A stretch of 5,853 bases of DNA, taken from the NCBI GenBank assembly GCA_945871455.1, contig CAMBXJ010000296.1:1-5853 (forward strand), written 5' to 3'. Below are positions 1 to 5,853 of this stretch, in pieces. The notes under the pieces were generated by a model. The model did not search any database. It was not told where the DNA came from and saw nothing but the letters and a program-made list of their open reading frames with translations. Positions within the stretch are counted from its first letter, which is position 1; every line of letters starts with the position of its first letter. Source of the DNA: Asaia bogorensis (lineage in GTDB: Bacteria; Pseudomonadota; Alphaproteobacteria; Acetobacterales; Acetobacteraceae). Made by a program: the position numbers and the translations under genes.

Positions 1-1193
1 GCCCAGAGCGGCCCATGGCTGGGTTGCAGCAGCACCAGCATCACGCTTCCGAAGAACAGGCACAGACCGCCCAGCGCCGCGGTCAGCCGATAGCTGGTGC
101 GCCCCATCAGGCGGGCGCCGACGATACTGGCCAGCGCCCAACTGATGGACATGGCGCCCAGCACGAGGCCTCCCGCGATCGCGGTTTCCCCCATCGCGCC
201 CTGCACATAGGCGGGCAGAAAGGCGGAAATCCCCATCATCACCGCCCCGGAAAAGCAGTTTCCGAGGCTTCCCACGACCACGATCCGGTTGCCACGCCAC
301 AACTCCAGCGGCAGCATCGGTTCCGGGGTGGATCGCTCGTGCAGGAACAGCACGATCAGGGCCAGCACTCCGGTGACCACCAAAACGACCAGTTCCGTCC
401 CGGTCAGGCGACCGGCCTGCACCATCGCCAGCATCAACGCCCCGCAGGCCAGCAGCAGCAGCAAGGACCCGATCCAGTCGATCCGATGCGCCCGGTGCTG
501 CACGCTTTCCTTCAGAAACACCGCAAGGATGATCATCGCCGCGATCCCGATCGGCACATTGACCCAGAACACCACGCGCCAACTGACATATTGGATCAGG
601 AACGCGCCCAACGATGGACCCAGCACCGCCGAAACCCCGAAGACGGATGACACAAGTCCCTGGATTTTCCCCCGCTCGGTCGGCGAATAGATATCGCCCA
701 GGATGGTGGCGGCGATCGGTTGGATGGCGCCGGCGCCGATGCCCTCCAACGCGCGGAAGCAGATCAGCGACGGCATGTCCCAGGCCAGGCCGCACAGGAC
801 GGAGCCTGACAGGAACATGAGCGTGCCGACGATGATGACCGGCTTGCGCCCGTACTGGTCTGCCAGGCGGCCATAGATCGGTATGCTGACGGCCTGAGTC
901 AGCAGGTAGATCGTGAACACCCAACTGAACACACTGAACCCGCCCAAATCCGCCACGATGCTGGGCAATGTCGTCGCCACGATCGAGCTTTCGACGGCCG
1001 GCATGAAGGTGGCCATGAGGCAGCCGGCCAGCACCAGGCGGCGGCGAGCATTGCCGCCGCCCACGGGCACATCCGCGGGCGCGTTGGCGCCCCCACTGGC
1101 GGCCCCACTGGCGGCCCCAGCGGCGCTCCCACTGGCATCCCCACTGGCACCCCCATTGGCGGGCGCATCGGCGCTTCTTCCGTCATTGGTCAT
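1..1193 (-). CDS. MFS multidrug/solute exporter, DHA2-like (3' end outside window)
   Basis: Inner-membrane proton-driven exporter of the major facilitator superfamily; the substrate cannot be read from sequence. 397 codons are visible and the frame is still open at position 1. A Gly/Ala/Ser-rich cytoplasmic tail (residues 1-50) precedes helix 1 (about 52-76), which carries VESSIVATTLP, matching the LDxTIVxxALP motif of the DHA2 group with Glu68 in place of Asp. Motif A is GRLADQYGRKP (108-118), between helices 2 and 3. A motif B-like RALEGIGAGAI lies at 147-157 and a motif C-like GVSAVLGPSLG at 186-196. Two hydrophobic segments (about 240-260 and 266-285) follow the first six helices, as expected for the two extra central helices of 14-helix members. 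About 11 helices are visible, so roughly 100-150 residues are missing. The ATG is chosen for its AAGGA seven bases upstream. It is divergent from modA. The MFS assignment is firm; the subfamily is likely and the function as drug exporter is inferred. Confidence 0.93.
   Translation of the reverse strand, partial: MTNDGRSADAPANGGASGDASGSAAGAASGAASGGANAPADVPVGGGNARRRLVLAGCLMATFMPAVESSIVATTLPSIVADLGGFSVFSWVFTIYLLTQAVSIPIYGRLADQYGRKPVIIVGTLMFLSGSVLCGLAWDMPSLICFRALEGIGAGAIQPIAATILGDIYSPTERGKIQGLVSSVFGVSAVLGPSLGAFLIQYVSWRVVFWVNVPIGIAAMIILAVFLKESVQHRAHRIDWIGSLLLLLACGALMLAMVQAGRLTGTELVVLVVTGVLALIVLFLHERSTPEPMLPLELWRGNRIVVVGSLGNCFSGAVMMGISAFLPAYVQGAMGETAIAGGLVLGAMSISWALASIVGARLMGRTSYRLTAALGGLCLFFGSVMLVLLQPSHGPLW
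1083..1154 (-). repeat. Six-unit 12-bp tandem repeat in the exporter N-terminal tail
   Basis: On the minus strand six imperfect 12-base units of the form GGG-NNN-GCC-AGT follow one another and encode repeated Gly-x-Ala-Ser (residues 14-37 of the exporter). Two adjacent units (GGGGCCGCCAGT) are identical. As the unit is four codons, copy-number slippage would change tail length but not the reading frame. The tail lies before the first membrane helix and is not part of the conserved MFS fold. Confidence 0.85.
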
Positions 1194-1200
1194 GCACGGG

Positions 1201-1205
1201 TCCTT
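1201..1205 (-). promoter_or_regulatory. Ribosome binding site of the MFS exporter
   Basis: On the minus strand AAGGA stands seven bases before the ATG at 1193-1191. It supports this start over internal ATGs such as Met60, which lies inside the first membrane helix. Confidence 0.75.
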
Positions 1206-1235
1206 GCCGATCCTGGATTTCCTCGGGCGTGGTTC

Positions 1236-1259
1236 TGTCACCGGGTGCCCCCGGTGACA
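1236..1259. promoter_or_regulatory. 24-bp perfect palindrome in the MFS exporter leader (possible operator)
   Basis: Ten-base arms TGTCACCGGG and CCCGGTGACA flank a four-base centre (TGCC). The palindrome lies 43 bases upstream of the exporter start codon, in the divergent intergenic region. Its length and position suit a dimeric repressor such as TetR or MarR types that often control exporters, but no regulator gene is visible. There is no T-run on either side, so a terminator is unlikely. The symmetry is seen directly; the operator role is inferred. Confidence 0.45.
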
Positions 1260-1385
1260 ATGGGCACGGGACAACGCGCCAAACCAGTGACCGGTCCGCG
1301 CACCGAACCTCGCGAGAATGTGTACGCCGCCGCCACCCGGAGATGGGACCGACCCCCATGATCATAACGCCGCGCGCGGCGGACT

Positions 1386-1400
1386 TGACACAGCGTGTCA
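1386..1400. promoter_or_regulatory. 15-bp palindrome upstream of modA (possible regulator site)
   Basis: TGACACAGCGTGTCA has perfect six-base arms around AGC. Its centre (1393) lies about 44 bases before the start point expected from the extended -10 element at 1422-1430, where activators often bind. It shares the TGACA/TGTCA ends with the palindrome at 1236-1259 but differs in spacing and core. Its left arm overlaps TTGACA (1385-1390), which matches a -35 box, yet the distance to the TATATG element is 34 bases, too long for a normal -35/-10 pair. No ModE-type box is recognisable. Confidence 0.35.
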
Positions 1401-1421
1401 GCCGGACCTCTTCCCCCGAAT

Positions 1422-1430
1422 TGCTATATG
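1422..1430 (+). promoter_or_regulatory. modA: Possible extended -10 promoter element of modAB
   Basis: TGCTATATG fits the extended -10 form TG-N-TATAAT with two mismatches in the hexamer. Transcription would start near 1437 and leave a leader of about 30 bases before the modA ATG. No good -35 hexamer lies at the usual distance. It is the most AT-rich short stretch in an otherwise GC-rich intergenic region. Confidence 0.4.
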
Positions 1431-1456
1431 CGGGCATGGCATCGCCTTGCACCGGA

Positions 1457-1461
1457 AAAGG
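1457..1461 (+). promoter_or_regulatory. modA: Ribosome binding site of modA
   Basis: AAAGG ends seven bases before the ATG at 1469. It selects this ATG over the in-frame upstream ATGs at 1229 and 1436, which would put a charged, non-conserved stretch before the signal peptide. Confidence 0.7.
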
Positions 1462-1468
1462 TTGTCGC

Positions 1469-2218
1469 ATGCGTTTCGTGTTGTTCCTCTGCCTCCTCCT
1501 CACGCCGATGGCGACGCGAGCGCAGGGCGTGACCGTGTTCGCCGCCGCCAGCCTGACGGACGCGCTGAAGGATATCGCGGTCGCATGGGCCAATGCTGGC
1601 CATGCGCCCGCTCGCCTGTCCTTCGGTGCCAGTTCCTCCCTGGCGCGCCAGATCGAGCAGGGTGCCCCCGCCAATCTGTTCGCCTCGGCGGACCAGAAAT
1701 GGATGGACTACCTGGTCGAGAAAGGCCTGATCGCCCCGGATACCCGCCGGGACGTTCTCGGCAACACGCTCGTCCTCATCGTCCCGGCCGACCGGCCTCG
1801 CCAGCTCGCGATCGGTCCCGGGCTCGATCTGGGCTCGCTTCTCGGGCGGAATGGCCGCATTGCGACCGGCGATCCCGCGCATGTGCCGGTCGGGCTTTAT
1901 GCGCGGGATGCGTTGGTTCGGCTGGGCCTGTGGGATGCCGTCATGCCCCGGCTCGCCCGGACGGAGGACGTGCGCACCGCGCTGCTGCTGGTGGAGCGGG
2001 GGGAAGCCCCGGCCGGGATCGTCTATGCGACGGACGCCGTCGCATCGAAGGGCGTCGTGGTCGCGGGAACCTTCCCGCCCGACAGCCACCAGACTATTGT
2101 CTACCCGTTTGCCGTCACCAAGGCGGGCGATACGCCGGAGGCTCGATCCGTGATGACTTTCCTGACCGGCCCCCAGGCCAGGACCATCTTTCTGCAACGC
2201 GGCTTCAAGGTTCATTGA
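1469..2218 (+). CDS. modA: Molybdate ABC transporter, periplasmic molybdate-binding protein ModA
   Basis: Captures molybdate (and probably tungstate) in the periplasm and delivers it to the ModB permease. 249 residues, close to the family's usual 250-260. Residues 1-18 form a signal peptide (MRFVLFLCLLLTPMATRA) with likely cleavage after Ala18. Family landmarks are FAAASLTDALKDIA (Ser28) and FGASSSLARQIEQGAP (Ser55-57), the two serine sites that contact the oxyanion in known ModA proteins; DPAHVPVGLYARDAL (135-149); TEDVRTALLLVERGEAP (165-181, Val168); and GIVYATDAVAS (183-193, Tyr186). Val141 stands where the E. coli protein has a ligand-contacting Ala; that contact is by the backbone, so binding should persist. 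The stop is separated from the modB start by one base, which indicates translational coupling. The start is set by the AAAGG site and the signal peptide. Molybdate specificity rests on family resemblance. Confidence 0.95.
   Translation: MRFVLFLCLLLTPMATRAQGVTVFAAASLTDALKDIAVAWANAGHAPARLSFGASSSLARQIEQGAPANLFASADQKWMDYLVEKGLIAPDTRRDVLGNTLVLIVPADRPRQLAIGPGLDLGSLLGRNGRIATGDPAHVPVGLYARDALVRLGLWDAVMPRLARTEDVRTALLLVERGEAPAGIVYATDAVASKGVVVAGTFPPDSHQTIVYPFAVTKAGDTPEARSVMTFLTGPQARTIFLQRGFKVH
2207..2210 (+). promoter_or_regulatory. modB: Ribosome binding site supporting a CTG start of modB
   Basis: AAGG lies inside the last modA codons, nine bases before CTG at 2220. No ATG, GTG or TTG occurs in the modB frame between the in-frame TGA at 2163-2165 and the TTG at 2301, so this site is the main sequence support for initiation at the CTG. 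Confidence 0.5.
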
Positions 2219-2219
2219 C

Positions 2220-2909
2220 CTGACCCTGACCCCGGAAGAATGGGAAGCCGTTTGGCTCACCCTGACCGTCGCGGCGCGGGCCGTTGGTTTCGGCCTGCCC
2301 TTGGCCATTGGTGTCGCCTGGGTCCTCGCGCGGTGCCGCTTCCCGGGCCATGCCTTGCTGAACGCGCTGGTGCATCTGCCGCTGGTGCTGCCGCCCGTGG
2401 TCACCGGCTGGCTGCTGCTGATCACCTTCGGGGTGCGCGGTCCCGTCGGGGCACTGCTGTATGACTGGTTCGGGATCCGGCTCGTCTTCACAACCGCGGG
2501 GGCGAGCCTGGCCTGCGCGGTCATGATATTCCCGATCATGGTCCGCGCCATCCGGCTATCCTTCGAAGCCGCCGACCCCGGACTGGAGCAGGCCGCCCGA
2601 ACCCTGGGCGCCGGGCGGATCGATCGGCTGTTCACGATAACCCTGCCGCTGGCCTCACCCGGCATTCTGGTCGGCGGGATCGTCGCCTACGCAACCTGCC
2701 TGGGTGAGTTCGGCGCGGTGATCACCTTCGCGGCGAACATTCCGGGAGAGACTCAGACCTTGCCGCTGGCAATCTATGCGGCGTTGCAGGTTCCGGGGGG
2801 GGAAGCGAAGGCGGCGCAGTTGTCGTTGGTGTCGATTGTGCTCGCGCTGACGGGGTTGCTGCTGTCGGAATGGTTCGCCAAGCGGTTGAATGCCATGTTG
2901 GGTCGATGA
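2220..2909 (+). CDS. modB: Molybdate ABC transporter permease ModB (non-AUG start)
   Basis: Inner-membrane permease that passes molybdate from ModA into the cytoplasm using a ModC ATPase. Read from CTG at 2220 it is 229 residues, the length I recall for E. coli ModB, and it begins (M)TLTPEEWEAVWLTLTVAA, which lines up with the E. coli N-terminus. Conserved blocks are HLPLVLPPVVTGWLLL (52-67), YDWFGI (81-86), FPIMVRAIRLSFE (104-116), the ATPase-contacting EAA loop EQAARTLGAG through ITLPLASPGI (123-149), LGEFGAVITFAANIPGET (161-178) and PGGEAKAA (192-199). About five or six membrane helices are expected. The next standard start, TTG at 2301, would remove 27 residues and most of the first helix. 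ATT at 2214 is too close to the AAGG site. Identity is firm; the exact start is inferred. The usual downstream partner modC is missing. Confidence 0.93.
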   Translation: MTLTPEEWEAVWLTLTVAARAVGFGLPLAIGVAWVLARCRFPGHALLNALVHLPLVLPPVVTGWLLLITFGVRGPVGALLYDWFGIRLVFTTAGASLACAVMIFPIMVRAIRLSFEAADPGLEQAARTLGAGRIDRLFTITLPLASPGILVGGIVAYATCLGEFGAVITFAANIPGETQTLPLAIYAALQVPGGEAKAAQLSLVSIVLALTGLLLSEWFAKRLNAMLGR

Positions 2910-2953
2910 GCGCCGCAATCCGGTGCGGTCCGATCTCACCCGCCGGTCCTTGA
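2906..2953 (+). other. 15-codon ORF overlapping the modB stop (possible remnant of the modC start)
   Basis: The modB stop forms ATGA, and the ATG opens a frame reading MSAAIRCGPISPAGP before TGA at 2951-2953. ATGA overlaps are common between modB and modC, and a short beta-strand-like N-terminus before the Walker A region would be expected for ModC. Nothing further resembles ModC: no GxSGxGKT, LSGGxxQR or Walker B appears in any frame of 2910-3174. Either this is the stub of a deleted modC or a chance ORF. There is no clear ribosome binding site. Confidence 0.25.
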
Positions 2954-3027
2954 AATATGCCCTCCCCCTCTCCTGAGGCGACGTACAAGAATAAGTGCTG
3001 CATCTGGTGTTGAGCCCGTGTCTCTCC

Positions 3028-3060
3028 ACGTCATGGCTGGCGAAGGCCCGCCATCCACGT
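3028..3060. repeat. Imperfect palindrome in the modB/adhesin intergenic region, dispersed-repeat-like
   Basis: The left arm ACGTCATGGCTGGC (3028-3041) and right arm GCCCGCCATCCACGT (3046-3060) pair with a few mismatches around GAAG. The wording CGTCATGGC...GCCATCCACG resembles a short palindrome I associate with many copies between genes in alphaproteobacterial genomes. A copy count needs the rest of the genome. A hairpin in either transcript is possible, but no T-run follows. Confidence 0.55.
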
Positions 3061-3083
3061 CTTGCGGTGTTGATATCAGCAAA

Positions 3084-3115
3084 GTCATGGATGGTGGGCC
3101 TGCGCCCAACATGAC
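3084..3115. repeat. Second bulged palindrome, possible terminator of the adhesin gene
   Basis: GTCATG (3084-3089) pairs with CATGAC (3110-3115), and TGGGC (3095-3099) pairs with GCCCA (3104-3108) around CTGC, with a bulge on the left arm. Read on the minus strand the hairpin is followed by TTT (3083-3081) and lies about 60 bases past the adhesin stop, so it could end that transcript. The U-run is short. The outer CATGG/CATG sequence resembles the neighbouring palindrome, which suggests a composite repeat of about 90 bp. Confidence 0.45.
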
Positions 3116-3174
3116 AGGGTTTGCATTCCCGCGCCAACTGGAGCGGCTACTATTGCGCGTCGGCTTACCGCAAC

Positions 3175-5853
3175 CTACAGCACGAAATTGGCCGTCGTCA
3201 GAGAATGCGATCCAGTCAGCACGACGGAGAAATCGGCGGCCTTGTCCCCGTTCACGTCGCCCTGGATGCGTGTGTCGGCGCCGAACTTGCCCTGGATCAG
3301 TTCCCCCGCCTTGCCGCTGAACGCCACCCCCAGCGAGCCGAACGCCTGATCGCCCGCCAGCGTCGTGTCGGCATCCAGCAGATGCAGATCGACCCGGTCA
3401 CCGGCCGCCTCGGCGAAATCGCCGATACGGTCGCGCCCCGTGGCCGCCACGGTCGAGTCCGCCAGCGCCGTCAACACGAACAGGTTTGTGCCACCGCCAC
3501 CGGTCAGCACGTCCGCCCCGCCGCCGCCGGTCAGCGTGTCGTTGCCGACGCCACCGTTGATGGTGTTGACGAACCCGTTGCCGCCCAGCGCCAGGCCGGT
3601 CGCGCCGGCATTCGCGATCAGAAACTCGATCCGCGACAGATCACTCAACGTGTGGCTGACGGCGGCCAGGATCGTATCGGCGGTGCCGCCGGCGGCGGTC
3701 TCGAACGCTATGTCGCCGGCGTGGTTGACATGGTAGGTGTCCTTGCCGTTGCCGCCCGCCATCAGGTCGGGGCCGGCGGTGCCGGTCAGCACATTATCTC
3801 CGGCGGTCCCGATAATGGCCGAAATCGCCGTCGACAGGCCACTGACATTCCCGGCGGCGTCGATCGCGGCGCCGCTCAGCGCATGGGCACCGGCCGCCAG
3901 AGCGACCGGGATGGTCCACACGCCCGTTGCGCTCGCGGCGACGGTGCCGATCTTGGTCGCGCCATCGAACAGCGTCACCACGGATTTCGCTTCCGCGGTG
4001 CCGGATACGGCGCCCGTGGCAAGCCCCGACACCACCGGGGATGCGGGCGCGATCGTATCGATCGTCGCGACCAGGGCGCCGGAGAATTTTCCGACATTGC
4101 CGGCAACGTCGGTCGCGCGCGCACTGATCGCGTGCTTGCCGTCGGACAATGCCGTGGTGGTGATCGTCCATATCCCCGCCGCGCTGGCTTTTGCGGACCC
4201 GAGGGCCTTGGCGCCCTCAAACAGGCTGACGGTGGCGTTCGCTTCGGCGGTTCCGACGAAGGTGGGGGTCGTGTCGCTGGTGATGTCGTCGAAGTTGAAT
4301 GCACCGCTGTCCGAACTGGAATGCATATTTGGCACCGACGGCGGCACGGGCGGCGCGTTGTCGATCGTGACCGCCAGCGCGGCGGACGCGGCACTGACAT
4401 TGCCGGCAATGTCGGTCGCCTGCGCCGTGATCGCGTGCACACCGTCGCCCAGGACCGCGGACTTGATGGACCACGCCCCGGTGGCATCGGCGGTGGCGGA
4501 CCCGATCTCGGTGGCGCCGTCGAACAGCTTGACCTTGGCGTTTGCCTCGGCCTTGCCGGTCAGGGTTGGCGCCGTGGTTCGGGTGATGTTGTCGGTGCTG
4601 GATGCCCCGGTGTCGGACACTGCCGCCAGGTCCGGCACCGTGGGCGTAACGGCCGTGGTGTCGATCGTCACCGACAGGGCCGAGGATGCCGCACTGACGT
4701 TGCCGGCGATATCGGTCGTCTTGGCGGTTATCGCGTGCAAGCCAGCGGCCAACGCGCCGGCCTTGATGGACCAGTTGCCGGACACGGTCGCCTTGGCACT
4801 GCCGAGCAGCTTGGCGCCGTCGAAGAGAGAGACGGTGGTCCCGGCCTCGGCTTTGCCGATGAACGTCGGTGTGGTGACGTTGGTGATATTGTCGGCCGCC
4901 GACACCCCACTATCCGAAGTCGGGCTCAAATCCGGTGTGCTGGGCGGTGCCGCCACGGTATCGATGGTGACCGATAGCGCCGAGGACATGGCGCCGACAT
5001 TGCCCGCCACATCCGTGGCCTGGGCCGTGATCGCGTGCACCCCGTCGGCCAAGGTCGCGGCCTTCACGATCCAGGTCCCGGCGGCATTGGCCGTGCCGGT
5101 GCCGATGACCGTGGCGCCGTCGAACAATGTCACGCTGGCATTCGCCTCGGACTTGCCCGTGAAGCTGGGCGTGGTGACCCGCGTGATGTTGTCCTGGGTC
5201 GACGCGCCGTTGTCCGATGTGGTGATCAGGTCGGGTGTTCCGGTCGCGGGGCCTGACGTATCGATGGTCACGGTCAGCACCGGCGATGCCGGCCCGAACG
5301 CGCCGGAGACGCTGGTGAGCTTCGCGGCAATCGCGTGCGCGCCGTCCGCCAGGGCGGATGAGGTAATCGACCACAGGCCGGACGCGTCCGCCTTCCCGGT
5401 TCCGACGGCGGTGTCGCCGTCGAACAGAGTAACGATCGCGTCCGCATCGGCGGTGCCGGAGAAGCTCGGCGTCGTGTCGTTCGTGCGGTTGTCGATCGCG
5501 GACGCGCCACTGTCGGACCCGGGGGTCAGATCCGGCTTGCCCGGCGTCGTGCCGATGGGCGGCGTGGTGTCGATGGTGACGGTCAGGCCGCCCGACGCCA
5601 GGCCGGTGTTGCCAGCCAGATCGGTCGCCTTGGCGGTTATCGTGTGTGCGCCGGCGGACAGGGCGCTGGTCTTGATCGACCAGTTGCCGGACTTGTCCGC
5701 CGTTCCGCTGCCGACCTGAACGGCACCGTCGAACAGCGTGACCGTGGCATTGGCTTCCGCCTTGCCCTCGAACACCGGAGTCGTTACCCCGGTGATGTTG
5801 TCGGTGTCGGAAATGCCTCCGTCGGACGCGGCCGGCAGATCCGGCGTCGGGGG
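3175..5853 (-). CDS. Type I-secreted RTX adhesin-like protein with tandem Ig-like domains (5' end outside window)
   Basis: Probably a cell-surface or extracellular adhesin exported by a type I secretion system; the N-terminus is missing. 892 codons are visible, ending at TAG (3177-3175). Residues 1-683 are seven bacterial Ig-like units of about 100 residues, of the kind called Big_13, with the pattern PDL..SDsGas..DNIT..TTP, LFDGA, GtW.I, AL.dG.HAItA.ATD.AGNV and VTIDT. Residues 684-793 carry glycine/aspartate nonapeptides (GGNGKDTYH at 700-708, GGVGNDTLT and GGGGADVLT within 757-793), typical calcium-binding beta-roll turns. Residues 794-892 resemble the serralysin C-terminal domain ([36 protein letters not shown]) and end in the hydrophobic NFVL usual for type I signals. 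There are no cysteines in the visible part. Convergent with modB. No secretion genes are in view. Secretion route is well supported; adhesion is inferred from the domain layout, and a large secreted enzyme with a distant N-terminal domain is the alternative. Confidence 0.92.
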   Translation of the reverse strand, partial: PPTPDLPAASDGGISDTDNITGVTTPVFEGKAEANATVTLFDGAVQVGSGTADKSGNWSIKTSALSAGAHTITAKATDLAGNTGLASGGLTVTIDTTPPIGTTPGKPDLTPGSDSGASAIDNRTNDTTPSFSGTADADAIVTLFDGDTAVGTGKADASGLWSITSSALADGAHAIAAKLTSVSGAFGPASPVLTVTIDTSGPATGTPDLITTSDNGASTQDNITRVTTPSFTGKSEANASVTLFDGATVIGTGTANAAGTWIVKAATLADGVHAITAQATDVAGNVGAMSSALSVTIDTVAAPPSTPDLSPTSDSGVSAADNITNVTTPTFIGKAEAGTTVSLFDGAKLLGSAKATVSGNWSIKAGALAAGLHAITAKTTDIAGNVSAASSALSVTIDTTAVTPTVPDLAAVSDTGASSTDNITRTTAPTLTGKAEANAKVKLFDGATEIGSATADATGAWSIKSAVLGDGVHAITAQATDIAGNVSAASAALAVTIDNAPPVPPSVPNMHSSSDSGAFNFDDITSDTTPTFVGTAEANATVSLFEGAKALGSAKASAAGIWTITTTALSDGKHAISARATDVAGNVGKFSGALVATIDTIAPASPVVSGLATGAVSGTAEAKSVVTLFDGATKIGTVAASATGVWTIPVALAAGAHALSGAAIDAAGNVSGLSTAISAIIGTAGDNVLTGTAGPDLMAGGNGKDTYHVNHAGDIAFETAAGGTADTILAAVSHTLSDLSRIEFLIANAGATGLALGGNGFVNTINGGVGNDTLTGGGGADVLTGGGGTNLFVLTALADSTVAATGRDRIGDFAEAAGDRVDLHLLDADTTLAGDQAFGSLGVAFSGKAGELIQGKFGADTRIQGDVNGDKAADFSVVLTGSHSLTTANFVL
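3805..5853 (-). repeat. Tandem array of seven about 300-bp units encoding Ig-like domains
   Basis: Unit boundaries on the minus strand: 5853-5557 (at window edge), 5556-5248 (309 bp), 5247-4948, 4947-4648, 4647-4348, 4347-4048 (each 300 bp), and 4047-3805 (243 bp). The shared blocks at protein level are LFDGA, HAITA, ATDxAGN and VTIDT; ATCGCGTGC recurs at DNA level (plus-strand reading) near the same phase of several units. Unit 2 has a longer linker ([10 protein letters not shown]) and lacks the AGN turn (SGAFGPAS). Unit 6 has an unusual linker ([18 protein letters not shown]). The last unit lacks the Asp/Asn-rich linker. Such arrays change copy number by recombination and are prone to assembly collapse. 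Confidence 0.92.

Noticed and set aside
15..820. Plus-strand open frames opposite the exporter gene
   Set aside because: They encode Gln/His/Arg-rich sequence with no conserved fold, and they mirror the third-position GC bias of the clearly conserved MFS gene on the minus strand.
1368..1381. 14-bp palindrome CGCCGCGCGCGGCG
   Set aside because: It is composed only of C and G in GC-rich DNA, where such symmetry is likely by chance.
1421..1450. ModE-type molybdate box near TTGCTATATG
   Set aside because: Only a left half-like sequence is present; the matching right half (ATATNGCG-like) is absent downstream. It fits better as a -10 element.
1229..1468. N-terminal extension of modA from the ATG at 1229
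   Set aside because: It would add 80 non-conserved residues before an obvious signal peptide and would cover the palindromes. The ATG at 1469 has its own well-spaced ribosome binding site.
1424..2665. 413-codon minus-strand frame opposite modAB
   Set aside because: It is antisense to two well-conserved genes and shows no recognisable motif.
2913..2928. CCGCA/TGCGG hairpin after modB as a terminator
   Set aside because: Five-base arms, a six-base loop and no T-run; too weak to call.
2655..3137. Minus-strand ORF across the modB end and intergenic palindromes
   Set aside because: Its sequence is the translated palindrome plus antisense modB. Short palindromic repeats often yield such false proteins.
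3121..5719. Very long plus-strand open frames (618 and 660 codons) opposite the adhesin
   Set aside because: They are periodic with the 300-bp repeats and have low-complexity composition. Absence of stops is a by-product of GC-rich tandem repeats. The minus frame shows real domain motifs, RTX turns and a secretion end.

Overview
The window is GC-rich chromosomal DNA, most likely from an alphaproteobacterium. Third codon positions are G/C-rich. The ModAB proteins are proteobacterial in type. The 3' intergenic region holds palindromes that resemble dispersed repeats common in alphaproteobacterial genomes. Acetobacteraceae or a relative is my guess, but nothing here fixes the genus.

Layout: (1) Positions 1-1193, minus strand: 5' part (397 codons) of a 14-helix-type MFS drug/solute exporter whose C-terminus lies beyond position 1. 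Its N-terminal tail is built from a 12-bp tandem repeat. (2) Positions 1194-1468: divergent intergenic region with ribosome binding sites for both flanking genes, a 24-bp palindrome in the exporter leader, and a 15-bp palindrome plus an extended -10 element before modA. (3) Positions 1469-2909, plus strand: modA and modB, the periplasmic binding protein and permease of a molybdate ABC importer. They are separated by one base, and modB most plausibly starts at a CTG. (4) Positions 2910-3174: convergent intergenic region. The ATPase gene modC, which normally follows modB, is absent. Only an ATGA-overlapping 15-codon ORF remains, followed by two imperfect palindromes. (5) Positions 3175-5853, minus strand: the last 892 codons of a very large repetitive protein. 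It has seven bacterial Ig-like domains in tandem (about 300 bp per unit), then RTX-type calcium-binding nonapeptides and a serralysin-like C-terminal domain, the layout of a type I-secreted adhesin. Its N-terminus lies beyond position 5853.

ModA and ModB act together in molybdate uptake but need an ATPase encoded elsewhere or lost. The exporter and the adhesin have no evident functional link to them. I saw no tRNA, rRNA, CRISPR array, transposase or integrase. I do not see a clearly undescribed system. The points most worth checking are the modC-less modAB unit, the CTG start of modB, and the palindromes in the two intergenic regions.
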